Assembly: GCF_008831285.2 (NCBI RefSeq)
Contig: NC_045143.1
Coordinates: forward strand, 9,559,503-9,623,502
Direction of reading: 5' to 3'
Length of the DNA: 64,000 bases
From: Nymphaea colorata
Lineage: Eukaryota; Streptophyta; Magnoliopsida; Nymphaeales; Nymphaeaceae
Part shown: piece after piece, positions 43,935 through 55,241 of the stretch
How the letters are laid out: each line of letters begins with the position of its first letter
Position numbering within the stretch: the stretch's first letter is position 1
Program-made: the position numbers and the translations under genes
Notes under the pieces: generated by a model
Database searches by the model: none
The model's input: only the letters and a program-made list of their open reading frames with translations
Told to the model about the DNA's origin: nothing

Positions 43935-46900
43935 TGTTCGCACCCCACCCCTTCCTTGAAGGGTATTGAAATGTGAATAAGCAAAAATTCTCTTTAAAAG
44001 CAGGTTTTGAGGAAAAATTTTAAGAAAAATGGATCTACCCATCGGAACGAGGTTCAACCGTTCCCGCCGCCTTTAACAAGGGTAATTGGACCAAGGACTA
44101 AGAATCATTTAGATCATGTACGAGTTATTGATGCAAATCCTATATGCTTATACATTGTGGTTTTGGATTCAAGAACCAAAGTTCATTTTGAATAAGTGAT
44201 TTGAACTGATTTTGAAAATGAATTCCTTTGATTTGAATATTAGAGGGTTTTCAAATTGATTTAGAATCCTTTGTTTTGGTACCATTTGATTTGAAATCCA
44301 CAATTCTTGGGGATTTTGAAGATTTAAAATTGAGTTCTTTGTTGGGAACTCAAGATGATTCTCATGAGTTGAAATTGTGACCATCTTATGATCAAAATTG
44401 ATTTTAAATTCTTCTTTTGCCAAATCGTGTGATTTGGTCTAGGATATTTAAAAACTTGTGATTTGGTTAGGTAGAGCTCATTTTTTTGATGAAACATAAG
44501 TTCCAAATTGTTAGAAAACGTGTCATTTTCCAAACATATTTTGGCTAAGATTATGATGCATTGTTTATGTTTTCTTCAGAAGTTAAGTGAAGTTTGCAAA
44601 TTCTTGTTGTAATATGACTTGGTCACTTTTTTGCAACTCAAATTTGAATAACTTAATTTTTTGAGAATGTGCACATGGTGCTATTGACTGTGGGTGAAAG
44701 TGAATGCATGAAATAAGAATGGAAACTACATGAGACATCTATCATTCTCTCTCATAATCTCTCAAGATTCATTCATATGAAACATTCATTTTTCACTCTC
44801 TCATAATCTCTTAAAGTCCACTCATTACAATTACATGTCATACAATATACACATAAATATTGATTTTAATTAAAATGTATGACTTTCTCTAAATATGCTC
44901 ATTATATTATTAAGCACATGAATTAGAGATGTAGTCTTTAAGCGGAGACATAACAAAAGGATGAAGAATGATGCCAAAATCAGTTTTTAAGATAGATGGG
45001 AGACGTGGGTGACATCCACTTTTGTTTCAAAATTTAAAAAAATCAGATTTTGGGCTGATTTAAATAACTAAAAATTGTAGACATTGATTCCAAGAGAAAG
45101 CTTATTAATTAAAGACGACAAGTCTTTCAAACCTATTCAAATTTCAGATTTTATACCAATGGAATTACCCATTTTTTCTTATGATTTTAGGATAATTGAT
45201 CCTCCTTTTCGGGAAGTAAAAAAAAAAGAAAATTTCCATCATTTTAGGAGAGGATTAATCCAATGCAAATCAGAAAATTTATGAATGAGTTCAGCAGCCC
45301 ATAAAAAGTGTTTTGGGATGCTGATTGGATGGGTTTAAATATATATTTTTTATTATTCATCAAAGCATAGCCACTTTGTGGCTGAAAATTGGCATTTCAA
45401 ATCTATAAACTTTGACAGTATTATGATAATTCCTATAAACCATGGTTGGTTTTAGTAACTTGTGTACACTTTACATATGGATTACTGAAAATAAAAGAAA
45501 ATTTAAGATGAAATGAAATGATTTCATAGCTTTATACTACGAAAATCAAGAAAATGATCCTTTTAAAAAAAAAAAAACTAGTTTGGAAACGTGTTCCACC
45601 CATATTTTAAAAGAGGAATATGATTTTTAACAAGGGATTGCACGCGTGCGTGTGTGTGTGTGTGTATACACGTATCCTACTCTTCCAAAGGAAATTTAAT
45701 CAAGGGACCTCATAACTCATGAATCATGAAGATTCATGGCTGGGTTCTTTTACGTAGGAAGACTACTGAAAACTTGTTTTTAATATCCCTTATCACCCTT
45801 GATCAATTGAAAAAGCATGAAACCAAATCACTTTAAATAGAAAGAGATGAACGAATGCTCAAGGTAGTCCGTCCTTAGTTTCTCTATACAAAGATGGATC
45901 ACATTCACGAGAATGCATGCGTCATTGGTAAGCTCTTTCGTCATATATATTGCAACAAAATAACTCTCTCACCGTGGGATTCTCTTATGGTGGGGAGCTT
46001 AAAATGGTTTTAAGTTGGTTGTTTTGAAAGGGACGTGGCCTTGGGGCCCTTTTCAAAATTTGATTTATGGGTTCATCTTTTAGAAAACCCAACGCAAGCA
46101 TGCATTATGCATTAACATGTACATTTAATCATAGTTTTTCCATACTGAACATTATTTTCAGCTATAAAATAAATAAAAATAAACCCCTCCCACGAATTGT
46201 TGAAATTAAAATGAACCAACAAGAAGCTAAAGTATATCATAAATGAGTTAAAATCACCTACCTTGTGGTCGGTCTTGATGTTTGATCTTCTTCTTTACTT
46301 GTTTTTTAAATCAAGCAATCATAAACAAGAATCCAAGCTTGGATTGAAGCTTAACAAAGCAAGAAGAAGAAGAATGACTTGCTGAAATTTGTAGTGGGGA
46401 AGAGAGAGTTTCTCTCCATGGAAATCCTAAGTAAGGGTTCACTTAAGCACCCTAACTTAGTAAACTCGCTAGAGATAATAGGGGAAATGAAAAAGAGAAT
46501 GAGAGAGAGGAGAGAAGAGGCCTAGGACGAATTTTCTTTCTCCTCCTTGGCTTCCCTCTCATAGCACTTTGGCTGCAGCAACTTGATGAACACTTCAAAA
46601 TTTGCCTCTTTGTTGCCAAGGGAGGGTTTATATAGAAGAGAAGTCGACCACCCTCTTAACTCACCTTATAAACTCACTTAAGACTTTGGAGACTTGTAAA
46701 ATAAGTTAAATAAGATTTAATGGCTTCAATTAATCACTCTTAGCCCATTTACATGAGCTAGGTGGACTAGGCTAGGCGTGGTCAACCTTGGTTCAGACCT
46801 AGCTGACCAACTTTGACGAAAATTTTGGACAAAAATATCCTTGTGCCGGGTTTTGCCTTACTTTATTATTATTATTATTTTTTGAAATTGAGCTTGTTAG

Positions 46901-48003
46901 GTTAAACCTAGTTGTTAAGCTCTAAATGTTATTGAATTATGACAATTCAATTAAAATTTGAATTAAATTTCAAAAATCTATCAAATTTGGTTTGAAAAAG
47001 GTATTTTCGTCCATCACTTAATTGAATATGGATTTCAACTAAATCAAACTTTAGTTTAAAATATTGAATTTTAATTTGGTATATGATTTATGCATTTAAC
47101 AAATTCAAATGTAAATTTACCTTTCATAAAATTCTAATTTAGTTCTATAATCTCAATTTGCTGATAAAAGGGTAAAATTTTTCAGATTGGTCAATTTCGA
47201 CCAATTGACTAAAGTCAAAGCTCATTTGCGAGTAGTTTGACTTTGTTTGAGCTAATTTGATGAACTTGAGCTAAGAAATCTCTGAATTGAGCTAAATTGT
47301 ACTTTGACCGAGTTTAATGAAAGTGGATTCGATTCGGCCAAAGTCTATTTTCATCCACTGATTGGGTCACGGGATAGACCTATACTTTTGACTGTGCTGA
47401 GCTCATGTTGACCGAGCCTAGCTGAAATTGGCACCACATTTGGGTGCACTTGGGTCAAACCTACTTGGATTAAGTAAGTTAGATGAGTTTAATTTCAACA
47501 CTTATTGCTTCTTGAAATTTAATTTTTCTTTAACCAAGGGAGAGAGAGATTTATGTCTCTCTTTTCCTATGAACCCTTATTCATTTCTTTTTGAAAATGA
47601 TTTTTTTTATTTAATTGAGAGAATATATTTTTGGAAAAGAGGAGTGCGTGACCTCTTGGGTGGGCTTCTAACCACACGAGCTGGGTGAGGCCCACACGTG
47701 GGTCCCACATATCATTTTATACCAAATTAGATCTAATTCTTGGATTTAGATCAAAATTTAAATTTTGTAATTGGATTTGGATTCCAAATAACATCTATAA
47801 TTGGATTTAGAATTCAAATCCTAATTTGGACATAGTTTGGACTCGTAATCTGCATTGAGATTTGTGTCATGAATTGAATTTGTAATATGAATTTAAGTGT
47901 GTTTAGATTCGAAATTGGCTTTGAAATTATAATTTTTCAGAATTCTTTTGTAAAATTTTGATATTGCTTCAATTTTGGTGTGAAAAAAATTGGAGTATTA
48001 ACA
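43935..48003 (-). mobile_element. LTR-type element (probably solo LTR), about 4.1 kb, inserted in copia pol
   Basis: In minus orientation it runs from TGTTAATACTCC to GGGGTGCGAACA (TG…CA) with flanking AAAGG and AAAGA, a near-perfect 5-bp target duplication. Its start matches that of the 5556-8711 repeat (TGTTATCACCC), and 44005-44160 resembles 5590-5720. A minus-strand TATA-like word lies near 46630 (CTATATAAAC). I found no gag or pol, only AT-rich sequence, a (GT)n tract at 45650-45664 and a purine-rich tract near 46490-46520. A large solo LTR of a gypsy family is the simplest reading. A non-autonomous element is the alternative. Confidence 0.6.
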
Positions 48004-48641
48004 CCTTTTTCACTTCGACCTTGGAGCAGCACTTTCCTTGAGGTGAAATCCTTGACATAACAACAAAAGGTATGAAATTCAAAGAAAACATTATTATCAT
48101 GGGCAAATTTGTGTATTGCCATGAGATTCCTAGATATATTAGGCACATGAAGAATACCACTCATGACAAATCTCTCAAAAATAGTAGAACCAATGTGGTT
48201 AATAGCCAAACCTGATCCATCTCCAATAAGAACACTGTCACCGCCTTGATATTTAGAGTGTAGAGATAAGTTGTTCAAGTCACTGGTCACATGATGCGAT
48301 GCCCCAGAATCTGGATACCAGTTTTGACCAGTGGTGGAATTCTGGTGAGGAGCCACATGATATGCTTTTGGTGCCAAATGAGGATTATTTTGAGCATAAG
48401 AAGCAAGTTGATAGCAAGAACGTGCAGAGTGACCAGGTTTTTCACATATTTGAAGCAAGTTGATAGCAAGAGCGTGCAGAGTGACCAGGTTTTTCACAGA
48501 TTTGACAAGTGATACGAGGTCGATTATTTTGAGATCGGCCTCCACGACTTCTAAAATTTCCGCCATGGTTTCCCCTTCCACCACGATAAAGTGATCCTCC
48601 ACGGTTTTGATAGTGAGAAAAGAAACTAGTCTTGTTTCCAA
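47937..48641 (-). pseudogene. Copia gag zinc knuckle and protease
   Basis: Contains a CX2CX4HX4C zinc knuckle (ICEKPGHSARSCYQ) and the aspartic protease signature YPDSGASHHVT, followed by VLIGDGSGLAI and the FVMSGILHVPNISRNL stretch of the protease to integrase linker. A 52-bp tandem duplication (48400-48503) doubles the zinc-knuckle DNA. Because 52 is not a multiple of three, only one copy is read in the correct frame. The 3' portion runs into the inserted LTR-type element near 48003. Confidence 0.85.
48400..48503 (-). repeat. 52-bp tandem duplication over the gag zinc knuckle
   Basis: GAAGCAAGTTGATAGCAAG starts at 48400 and again at 48452, and both units continue …TTTTTCACA. They differ at two or three sites. 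In the upstream coding copy the knuckle is shifted out of frame. Confidence 0.88.
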
Positions 48642-48835
48642 ATTAATAAAAGCATTCAGCTAGGGATGCACAATGAGTTGAGCCAACTCGGGCTCGACTC
48701 GAACTCGCTCGACAAAGCTCGACTAATTTATAAATGAGTCGAGTTTGAGTTGAAAGTTAAACTCGAATCAATAAACAAGTCGAGTTCGAGTTGCAAGAAC
48801 TCGACTCGACTCGTTATATTAAATCAATTGAATTG

Positions 48836-49640
48836 AATGAACCGGTTCGGGAAACCGGTTCACTGGTTTAGGATAAAAACTTTCCCATTCACTCATGCTT
48901 CCTTCTTCCCGTCTGCTCTCTCTCTTCCGCTGGACCGCTGTTGGCTGCTGCTGCCTTCTGGCCCTTCTCTCGCCGATTCTGCAGCCCGTTGGATTGTTGT
49001 TGCTGCCTTCTCTTGCCACTTCCACTGGACTGCTGCTGCTACCTACTGCCTTCTCAGTTCTCTCGCCGCTGCTGCATTCTCTCGCCTTTTGCCTTCTCTC
49101 ACTGCTGTTGCCTCAGACGCTGCGACGCATCCGTCATCCTTCTCGCTCTTGCTGCAGCTCTTGCTCCCGCCTTCATGCTAGGCACCCTTTCGGCCTTCCT
49201 TTCTTCTTCTCCTTGTTGTTCTTCTTCTTCCTCTTCCTCCCAACTGACTTTGCCCAAATGAAACCTGCTATAAATCACTGCTGCTGCCTCAGATGCCATC
49301 AGCACTTGCATTCACTGCTTTTGCAGGCAGGACTGTTTGCTACCTCCTCCTTTCTCCTTCCACAAGGTTTACAGGTCTTTCTCTGCCTCTCTTTCTCTCT
49401 GCTACTTTGTGGCATAACGCCTTTTGCTTCTGTGAATTTTTTTTGAGCTTTTTTTTTGTCTGATTAGGAAGAGTGTGCGGGTCTCAAGTAACATGTTTTT
49501 ATTGTAGTGTCGATCTTTTGAGATTTTTTTTTGTGGATTCGTAGATTTTCTTGTGGTTGTCTGTTCTTCCTTTTTTTGGTGGATTATGTTTTTTGTTCTC
49601 CATAAAAGTATAGAGTTGTTAAGTATATAAGTATATTAAT
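48836..49640 (+). other. CT-rich, 5' UTR-like stretch inside the hAT element
   Basis: Pyrimidine-rich sequence (CTTCTTCTTCC, GCTGCTGCTGCC) giving long overlapping frames rich in Ser, Leu and Cys on the plus strand. No domain is seen and all three plus frames look alike in composition, so coding is not supported. It may be a captured promoter or leader, or simple-sequence filler. Confidence 0.4.
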
Positions 49641-50204
49641 AACGTTCATGATAATATTGTTTTATGAAACAGGAGCATAGTGAACTTCAACAAGTTGTTC
49701 TCAAGAATATATTGTTCTTTTTATCAAATGCTCACTCTTGGCTCACAGCAACTTCACGGCAGCAATTTTTTTCAGTTGTGTTCGGTTTAACAATTCAGAA
49801 TTTTTTTTGTCAGACATGTGGAGAGAAATAATTGGGCAACCTAACATTGATGGCTTTGTAAGAAAACCTGATCTTCTATTCGTGTATCAGACAAAGTAAG
49901 GCAGGAGTTAGTTGAGATAGATAGCATTTCCTACAGATTTCAAAGAGAAATGCAACTCTTGGAGTGCCTTGATCGTGTATTCTTGTTCGCTGTAAACATT
50001 GCATGGTAATCTGAATATTGTACTTAATTTCAGACTTTGACATATCTAATCAACTGAGTTATGTGGCATTAGTTTGTTTGCAAGATTGGAAACTATTGAT
50101 AACTTTTTCCTGCTTGTGTATAATTAGCCTGCAAAACTTTACAAGGTTAAGCAGTTGATTAGAATAATGGCTATATATGTTAACTAAAATTATGGCTATA
50201 TGCC

Positions 50205-50865
50205 ATAATTGTGTGATGTTATTGGGAAGTGCTCATATGCATCAGAATGTGAGTGGCACTCATTATTCATTCCTATGCAAGGTAATTGTCGCTTGAAATA
50301 TAGCCATGATACAAATAATCCGATATTTATAGTCCTTTTCCAGCACATGCAGAATTTGAATCGTCGGGGCTGTCATCGTTCTGATCTTGAGGTTTGCAAA
50401 CTGCTGCATTCTTTACATCTTGATGATCCAATGGGTGCACTCTTTGGTATTGATTACTTCTCCCTACGAGCAGAGGAGTGTGATTGGCTAGAAAAGTTTG
50501 TGGATGTGTATAAAAGTGAGAATTCTCTTTGGTTATTTCCTAATTTCTCATATTCACTTCCAATTGGTTGTTTCTATCTTCAGCAAAATGGCACTTCTAA
50601 AGGACTTAACAATGTTGCATGGACAAAAATACTTAAACATTTATTTTTTTCTTCATGTGAAGCTGGAAGCCCTTCCTTAGAGCATCTAACAAATATTTAG
50701 GTTGAACTAAATTTTATTATGTGGAGGATTCCAGATTTGCAGAAGCTCTTGAAAGAGTCTGCTTTATGTGTAATTGAGTCTCTGGATCAAAAGAAGAGTG
50801 ATGCCAAGGATTGGGCTTGTGTCAGGCAAGACTCAAGAGGTATTTTCATCTGATAGAAATGAGTA
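50205..50865 (+). pseudogene. Captured fragment of a TCF25 (NULP1)-like host gene
   Basis: The translated words SECEWHSLFIPMQGNCRLKY, RRGCHRSDLEVCKLLHSL, DDPMGALFGIDYFSLRAEE, NSLWLFPNFSYSL, then GSPSLEHLTNI, WRIPDLQKLLKESAL and KKSDAKDWACVRQ follow the order of the conserved core of eukaryotic TCF25/NULP1, a nuclear and ribosome-quality-control-associated protein. A TAG at 50698-50700 replaces what is usually a Tyr codon, and a block between the …FYLQQN and WTKILKH words is shorter than I expect for the family. No start codon or full-length gene is present. Whether it derives from genomic DNA or a spliced copy cannot be told by eye. Confidence 0.75.
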
Positions 50866-51602
50866 AGTTGGCTTCTATTCTCTCTCCCTCTCTCTGTCAC
50901 ACATGCATGCGCACGCATACACATGTGTGCATGCATGATCTTTTGGCACTTGGATAGAAAATATGTTTTAAAGCTGTATTAGTTTCGATATATATGGGCA
51001 TTTAGGCGGTAGAGGTACAGAATTGTGCACTTGTTACCTTGAGCACTTCATACAGAATAACACAGATGGTTGAGGAAGAAAATTGTCCTGCTATGAAGCT
51101 TGCCACAGTTCATTTATCCACAAACTTGCTATTTTGTGCTAGTCTCTACTTGATACTTGATACAAGCCCTCTCCTCTGACTCTCTCTTCCAAATAATGCT
51201 AGTCCAAATTCAATTGAATTTAAGTTGGATATATCGAAATTGGGTGCCAAAAGTAATAATAAATACAAAAAGCAATAATAAATGAACAAAGTATTCAAGT
51301 TATTAATACTTTGTTCATTTATTATTACTTTTTGTATTTAAGTTTTTCATATTTTGGAATATATCTTGCTCTTTTAATTAAAAAACCGTAACTTAATTTG
51401 GTTTGGTTTAGGAATGGGAGCAAGAAGAGTTTTGTGGTGCTAAACGAGTTAATTGAGTTAAGCGAGCCGAGCTCGAGCTCAACTTTGTAGAATCGAATCG
51501 AGCTCGAGCTTGTGTTAGGCAGCTCGGCTCGAGTTTGAGTCGAGTTCGAGCTTGAGCTCATTGAGCCGAGTCGAGCTCGAGCTGGGCAAGCTTCAGCTCG
51601 AC

Positions 51603-52037
51603 TCAGCTCGTGTGCAGCCCTACATTCAGCTGATCAGTTTCAACACCAATACTTTCTATTATGTTACATGCTTGAGTCAAGAGCAGACCATAAAGCTCTT
51701 CCAAAGTCACTGGTGTAGATTGGGTCTCCATTGAGACCCTAAAAGCATGATACTCATTTGACAGTCCTTTCAATAAATGCATGACAAGATCATCTTCATC
51801 AACGGGTTTAGAGACAATAGTTAATTGATGCGCAATAGGTTTCGCATCCTGAAAATATTTATCTACTTTCTTGTTTTCTTTCTTTGAATCTTGAAGTTTA
51901 CCTCTAAGATGAATTATGTGTGCACGAGAATGTCCGGCATATGATCTCTTTAAGGATGACCAGACTTCATATGCAGTTTCCAAACCAATGATTTGACTCA
52001 AAACGTTTTCACTCAATGAGGTAATAATCCAACTCAA
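51603..52037 (-). pseudogene. Copia gag, N-terminal part
   Basis: Reads as the UBN2/gag capsid domain: ETAYEVWSSLKRSYAG, LRGKLQDSKK, YFQDAKPIAHQL, DLVMHLLKGLSNEYHAFR and TLEELYGLLLTQA are typical of copia capsid. The open frame is cut by the hAT element, whose left-hand junction restarts gag at 48652. Stops upstream of 52037 show decay. Confidence 0.85.
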
Positions 52038-52982
52038 AATAAGCCGTTCATGCTTTAATCATATTAAATAATCAGGATTAACATCATCAAAATTTCCAAT
52101 AGTTTTGGGTGGACAATGATTTGTTCCATCAATATAACCCATGAGTCCATAAGTAATCAATATGGGTTTGAATTGAGCAGCCCAAAGCATATAATTAACC
52201 GTTGTGAGTTTCATTGAGAAAAGCTAAGAAAAGATTGATGGCACCTGGTTAAAGTTGAAGCTTTTATTCGACATTGAAGAGGTCGATGATGAAGATGATA
52301 CTGTCATAGATATCAATGAATGAATCCAATCACGGTGGTGTTGTTTGTTAATTATTGCCGTCACTTCGGAAGTGTCGGCACTGCTCATAGATGGCAGCAC
52401 TCGTCGAGTAGTTATGACACGGTGAAGAGGGATTTGTATGGAAATTTGACAGCCGACTCGCTATGAACAAAGACCATGGTGGAATATTCCGCCGGATTCA
52501 TCAATTTCACCGAAATTCTTCTCTCGCATCGAGAAAAGCAAAAAAAACTACTGGCAGTCTTCAAAAGTTGATTTTTGAATGATGTTTGATGGGTAAGGGC
52601 TCAATTTGCTCTGAATTTTGTCAACTATCTCTTCAAATGATCAAAAACCCATTTTGATCTTAGAATAGGACGGATTTAACGCCAGAAGCAGTCAGACTTC
52701 ACCGAAAATAAAGAACACAAGTTTGAGGAACAACTCTATGAAATGTCCCTGATTTCTGAATGGTTTTTGATGGGTAAGGGCTCAATTTGTTGAGAGTTTC
52801 GTCAATTTTCTCCTCAAATGATCAAAAAACACGTTTTGATATCAAGATCTGATGGATTTAACATCGGAAGCAGTCAGACTCCACTGGAAATAAACAACAC
52901 ATGTTTGAGGAATAAATCTGTGAAATTATGATGCGGAGTGACTCACCGTCCAATGATCAATTTCTAAAGCAGATATCGTGCA

Positions 52983-52994
52983 GCTCTGATACCA
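52983..52994 (-). other. Primer-binding site for initiator Met tRNA
   Basis: The minus strand reads TGGTATCAGAGC immediately after the 5' LTR, the complement of the 3' acceptor end of plant initiator Met tRNA and standard for Ty1/copia. It fixes the orientation of the element. Confidence 0.92.
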
Positions 52995-53365
52995 CGAAAA
53001 AAGATATGAACAAGAAATTTTGACGAGATTCGGTGCTGAAATCACCTATGTCCTCAAAGTCTCTCTATTCTCTTCAATATATTACGAGAGATAGAGGTTC
53101 CACTATTCAAAGTGAACAAAACTCAATCTTCAACTCCTAAAATTGTCGAGTTGATATACAACTTGTTTCATTTAAGATATTGTTTCCTACTTTATCTCTT
53201 TCCTTAGATAAAGAGATTTGGATGTCATACTCTTCTTCAGCAACTCTTGATTTTTTGGCAATTGATTTCACCGCTTCATCTTCGGATTTCTTGGTAACAG
53301 ATTTATCAAATTTGTTGAACTTATGGGTATGATCATTCTTTGCCACATGAATTGGTTCTCTAATA
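52995..53365 (-). repeat. 5' LTR of the copia element
   Basis: In minus orientation it begins TATTAGAGAA (decayed from TG) and ends CTTTTTTCG directly before the primer-binding site. It includes a region that could hold a minus-strand promoter, but I cannot point to a clear TATA box. Confidence 0.9.
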
Positions 53366-53545
53366 GCTTCCCCATCAAATCTTAAATCATACAACTGAAG
53401 CAGGATTACAAAATGTGGCCAAGGCATAAAAGTTTGTGGTTGATCAAAGAAGAAGGCCTTCTTATGCATGTGCTCAATGGTCTAATTGGGAGTGAATACA
53501 AGAGTTTTGTTACTACAAACCACTCTCAAGACTTTACCTTTCTTC

Positions 53546-53935
53546 CACTAAAAAAAAAAAGATCGATTACTGACATGTGAAAAACCTCATGTTGATGAAC
53601 GTCGACTTTTATGACGTCGAGAGACAAATGTCGTTGAATATGAATTTTCATCAATGTTGAGGGGCAGACGTCAGTGAAAAGCTGCTTTCACTGATGTGTT
53701 GCTACATTATGTCGTTGAAGTTTGTATTTTACCGACATTTGCAATACAGACGTCGGCAATTCCTGATGTTGGTAAAAGTACCAAAAGAAAGCCAATTTTA
53801 TCCATGTGTGTTAGTTCTCGCGTCGATCAAATTTTTTTCTGATGAAGAATTACCAAAATTTGACTTTCATCAATGTTTGACTGCAAACATCGGTAAAAGT
53901 GCAGAAAGAAATCCAAATTCAAAGGTTTATGATCC
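53546..53935 (+). mobile_element. CACTA-like transposon end with subterminal repeats
   Basis: It begins CACTAAAAAAAAAAAGATC, close to the usual CACTACAAGAAAA start. It is followed by repeated GACGTC-type motifs in both orientations (ATGACGTCGAGAG, CAGACGTC twice, TTTACCGACATTTGCA, AACATCGGTAAAAG). Such GACGTCGGTAA repeats are characteristic of plant En/Spm subterminal regions. I found no opposite end, so the right boundary and any 3-bp duplication are unknown. The open frame at 53694-53939 is composed of these repeats and is not a gene. Confidence 0.6.
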
Positions 53936-54715
53936 TTAACCAATACAAACGCTAGGAGATGTTTATCACAAAACAGCAGCCTGCAGGTGTCTAATAAAGT
54001 CACCATAGAGGAAGGACCAAATTAGACACATGGTTACCTGCACGGTTGTGCACGATGCACATTTCGCTTAGTGAACAACATCTGTCCACCTAGCCCACTT
54101 TTAGGAGTACTTGTATGCATGACCTGTGCACGCAAGATCATAAATGGCATCCCGATTCGGGAGATACATATCATGTTGTAGCCATTGACAACGACCACAT
54201 TGGAAAGCAATAGTATATAGGTTGGGACAGCGTAATGGTGGACGATGGAATGAACGTGCCAATCATGAACGTAGGTGCAATGAAACATCAACACAAAGAT
54301 GAATTGTATTCAGTTGGATAATGTTCTTCATATGCCAAAAACAAAACTGCTCATATTCTTTTATTTAACGAAATTTTGAAGAGATAACAAGTGTAGCTTT
54401 TAGTTTAATGAGTCTAGATTTTCTGTTAAGGACCAAGAGAACAGGCTTGCCAAATTAATGATCGGAGCAACAAAGGAGAATCATAGCCGAGGAAGGAACG
54501 GCACAACTGAAGGAGAATCAAAATTTTACAAGAAGGAAAGTACAGCAAAATAACCGCTAGCATATCCCATGAACGACGATATTTGAAGATGATAAGATCA
54601 TGGGAATATGGTGCTCCTCATGTATCTACAAATTCTTTTATTGTTTCTTAGTGAATAATCATCAGACGCAGCCTCTTGCGTGGATGTAGGTTCTTTCTGA
54701 ACTAAACCACATAAT
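53936..54715. other. No gene recognised
   Basis: Mixed-composition sequence between the CACTA-like end and the first peptide locus. The minus frame 54294-54034 is unrecognised. Nothing else is supported. Confidence 0.5.
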
Positions 54716-54768
54716 TCACGTTGATCTCTCTTTCTCGCTCTCTCTCGCTCGTTCGTCTTCTTTCTTCA

Positions 54769-54991
54769 TCAACATGGGCGCTTGCTTCCTCCTGGAACCG
54801 GTCATGCATGAAGGTCCAGATGGAGTCACAGGTCCCTTGGGGAGCAACTCCAACGGTTGCCAACTTCTTGTTCCCTTAATGTTGTTCATCTTCATCACCA
54901 CTTGGTCAAGTGGCCTGATTGCTTTCAGAGGTTGAATCCACATGCAGAAAATAACACAAAACAACGCAAATATTGCAAATACTTTCTTCAT
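54769..54991 (-). pseudogene. Secreted-peptide precursor, copy 1, frameshifted before its C-terminus
   Basis: From ATG 54991 the protein opens with a signal peptide (MKKVFAIFALFCVIFCMWI…, about residues 1-24), then a charged spacer and LPKGPVTPSGPSCMT at about 50-64, nearly identical to copy 2. Relative to copy 2, two bases are missing just after the Cys codon. The VPGG…RPC tail and its stop (54771-54769) are therefore in another frame, and the ribosome would read on to 54716 with an unrelated basic tail. The second cysteine is lost. Either this is a pseudogene or it makes a variant peptide; a base error in the assembly is also possible. A (GA)n tract lies in its 5' leader (55043-55071 on the plus strand). 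Confidence 0.75.
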
Positions 54992-55041
54992 CGAGACGCC
55001 CTTGTAAGTTAGCTTGAAGAGTGCGACGGGATCAGACTCTG

Positions 55042-55074
<33 letters not shown>

Positions 55075-55241
55075 GTGCGTGAAACCCGTAAAAATTGGCG
55101 CAACAGATGGTTCTGCAAATTCGTGGAAGATGGGAGTTTGCTATTGAGTTTTGTTGAATTGCGTGATGAAGCTGAAAGATATGTGCATATATAGATGTAC
55201 ATGGTGAGCAAGTGTTGACGACTTTGGTTCCAAGGAGTTCT

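Larger units (their letters stand above)
48661..51622. mobile_element. hAT-type non-autonomous element carrying host gene fragments, about 3 kb
   Basis: The termini are TAGGGATGCACA (left) and TAGGGCTGCACA (right, reverse complement), of the Ac-like TAGGG.TG class, flanked by the exact 8-bp duplication CATTCAGC (48653-48660 and 51623-51630). Both subterminal regions (about 48680-48835 and 51430-51615) are dense in CTCGA/TCGAG/GAGCTC words in both orientations, typical of transposase-binding arrays. No transposase is encoded. The interior carries exon-like DNA, including a TCF25-like fragment (50205-50865). It interrupts copia gag, so it is younger than the copia insertion. Confidence 0.85.
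40525..53370 (-). mobile_element. Ty1/copia retrotransposon, complete in outline, with three nested insertions
   Basis: Flanked by the 5-bp target duplication GCTTC (40525-40529 and 53366-53370). The LTRs are 52995-53365 (5') and 40530-40894 (3'). The primer-binding site is at 52994-52983 and a GAGGAGGGC polypurine tract adjoins the 3' LTR. Minus-strand order is gag, protease, integrase, reverse transcriptase, RNase H, as in Ty1/copia. All coding parts carry stops or frameshifts, so it is inactive. Inserted into it are a hAT element in gag (48661-51622), a 4-kb LTR-type element before integrase (43935-48003) and a gypsy integrase patch in reverse transcriptase (about 42190-42505). Without these the element would be roughly 5.5 kb. 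Confidence 0.9.

Noticed and set aside
48837-49446. Ser/Leu/Cys-rich proteins up to 183 residues in the hAT interior
   Set aside because: All three plus frames give similar low-complexity products from CT-rich DNA, and there is no domain or start-context support.
48661-51622. Mutator-type (Pack-MULE) classification of the gene-carrying element
   Set aside because: The flanking repeat could be read as 9 bp, but taking the termini as TAGGG.TGCACA on both sides leaves an exact 8-bp duplication and Ac-like ends, which fit hAT better. The inverted repeats are also short for a MULE.
53137-53469. A host gene interrupted by the copia 5' LTR (minus frame with MHKKAFFFDQPQTFMPWPHF)
   Set aside because: Part of the frame is LTR. 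The outside part is about 35 residues after an in-frame stop and shows no recognisable domain, so I could not support a gene.
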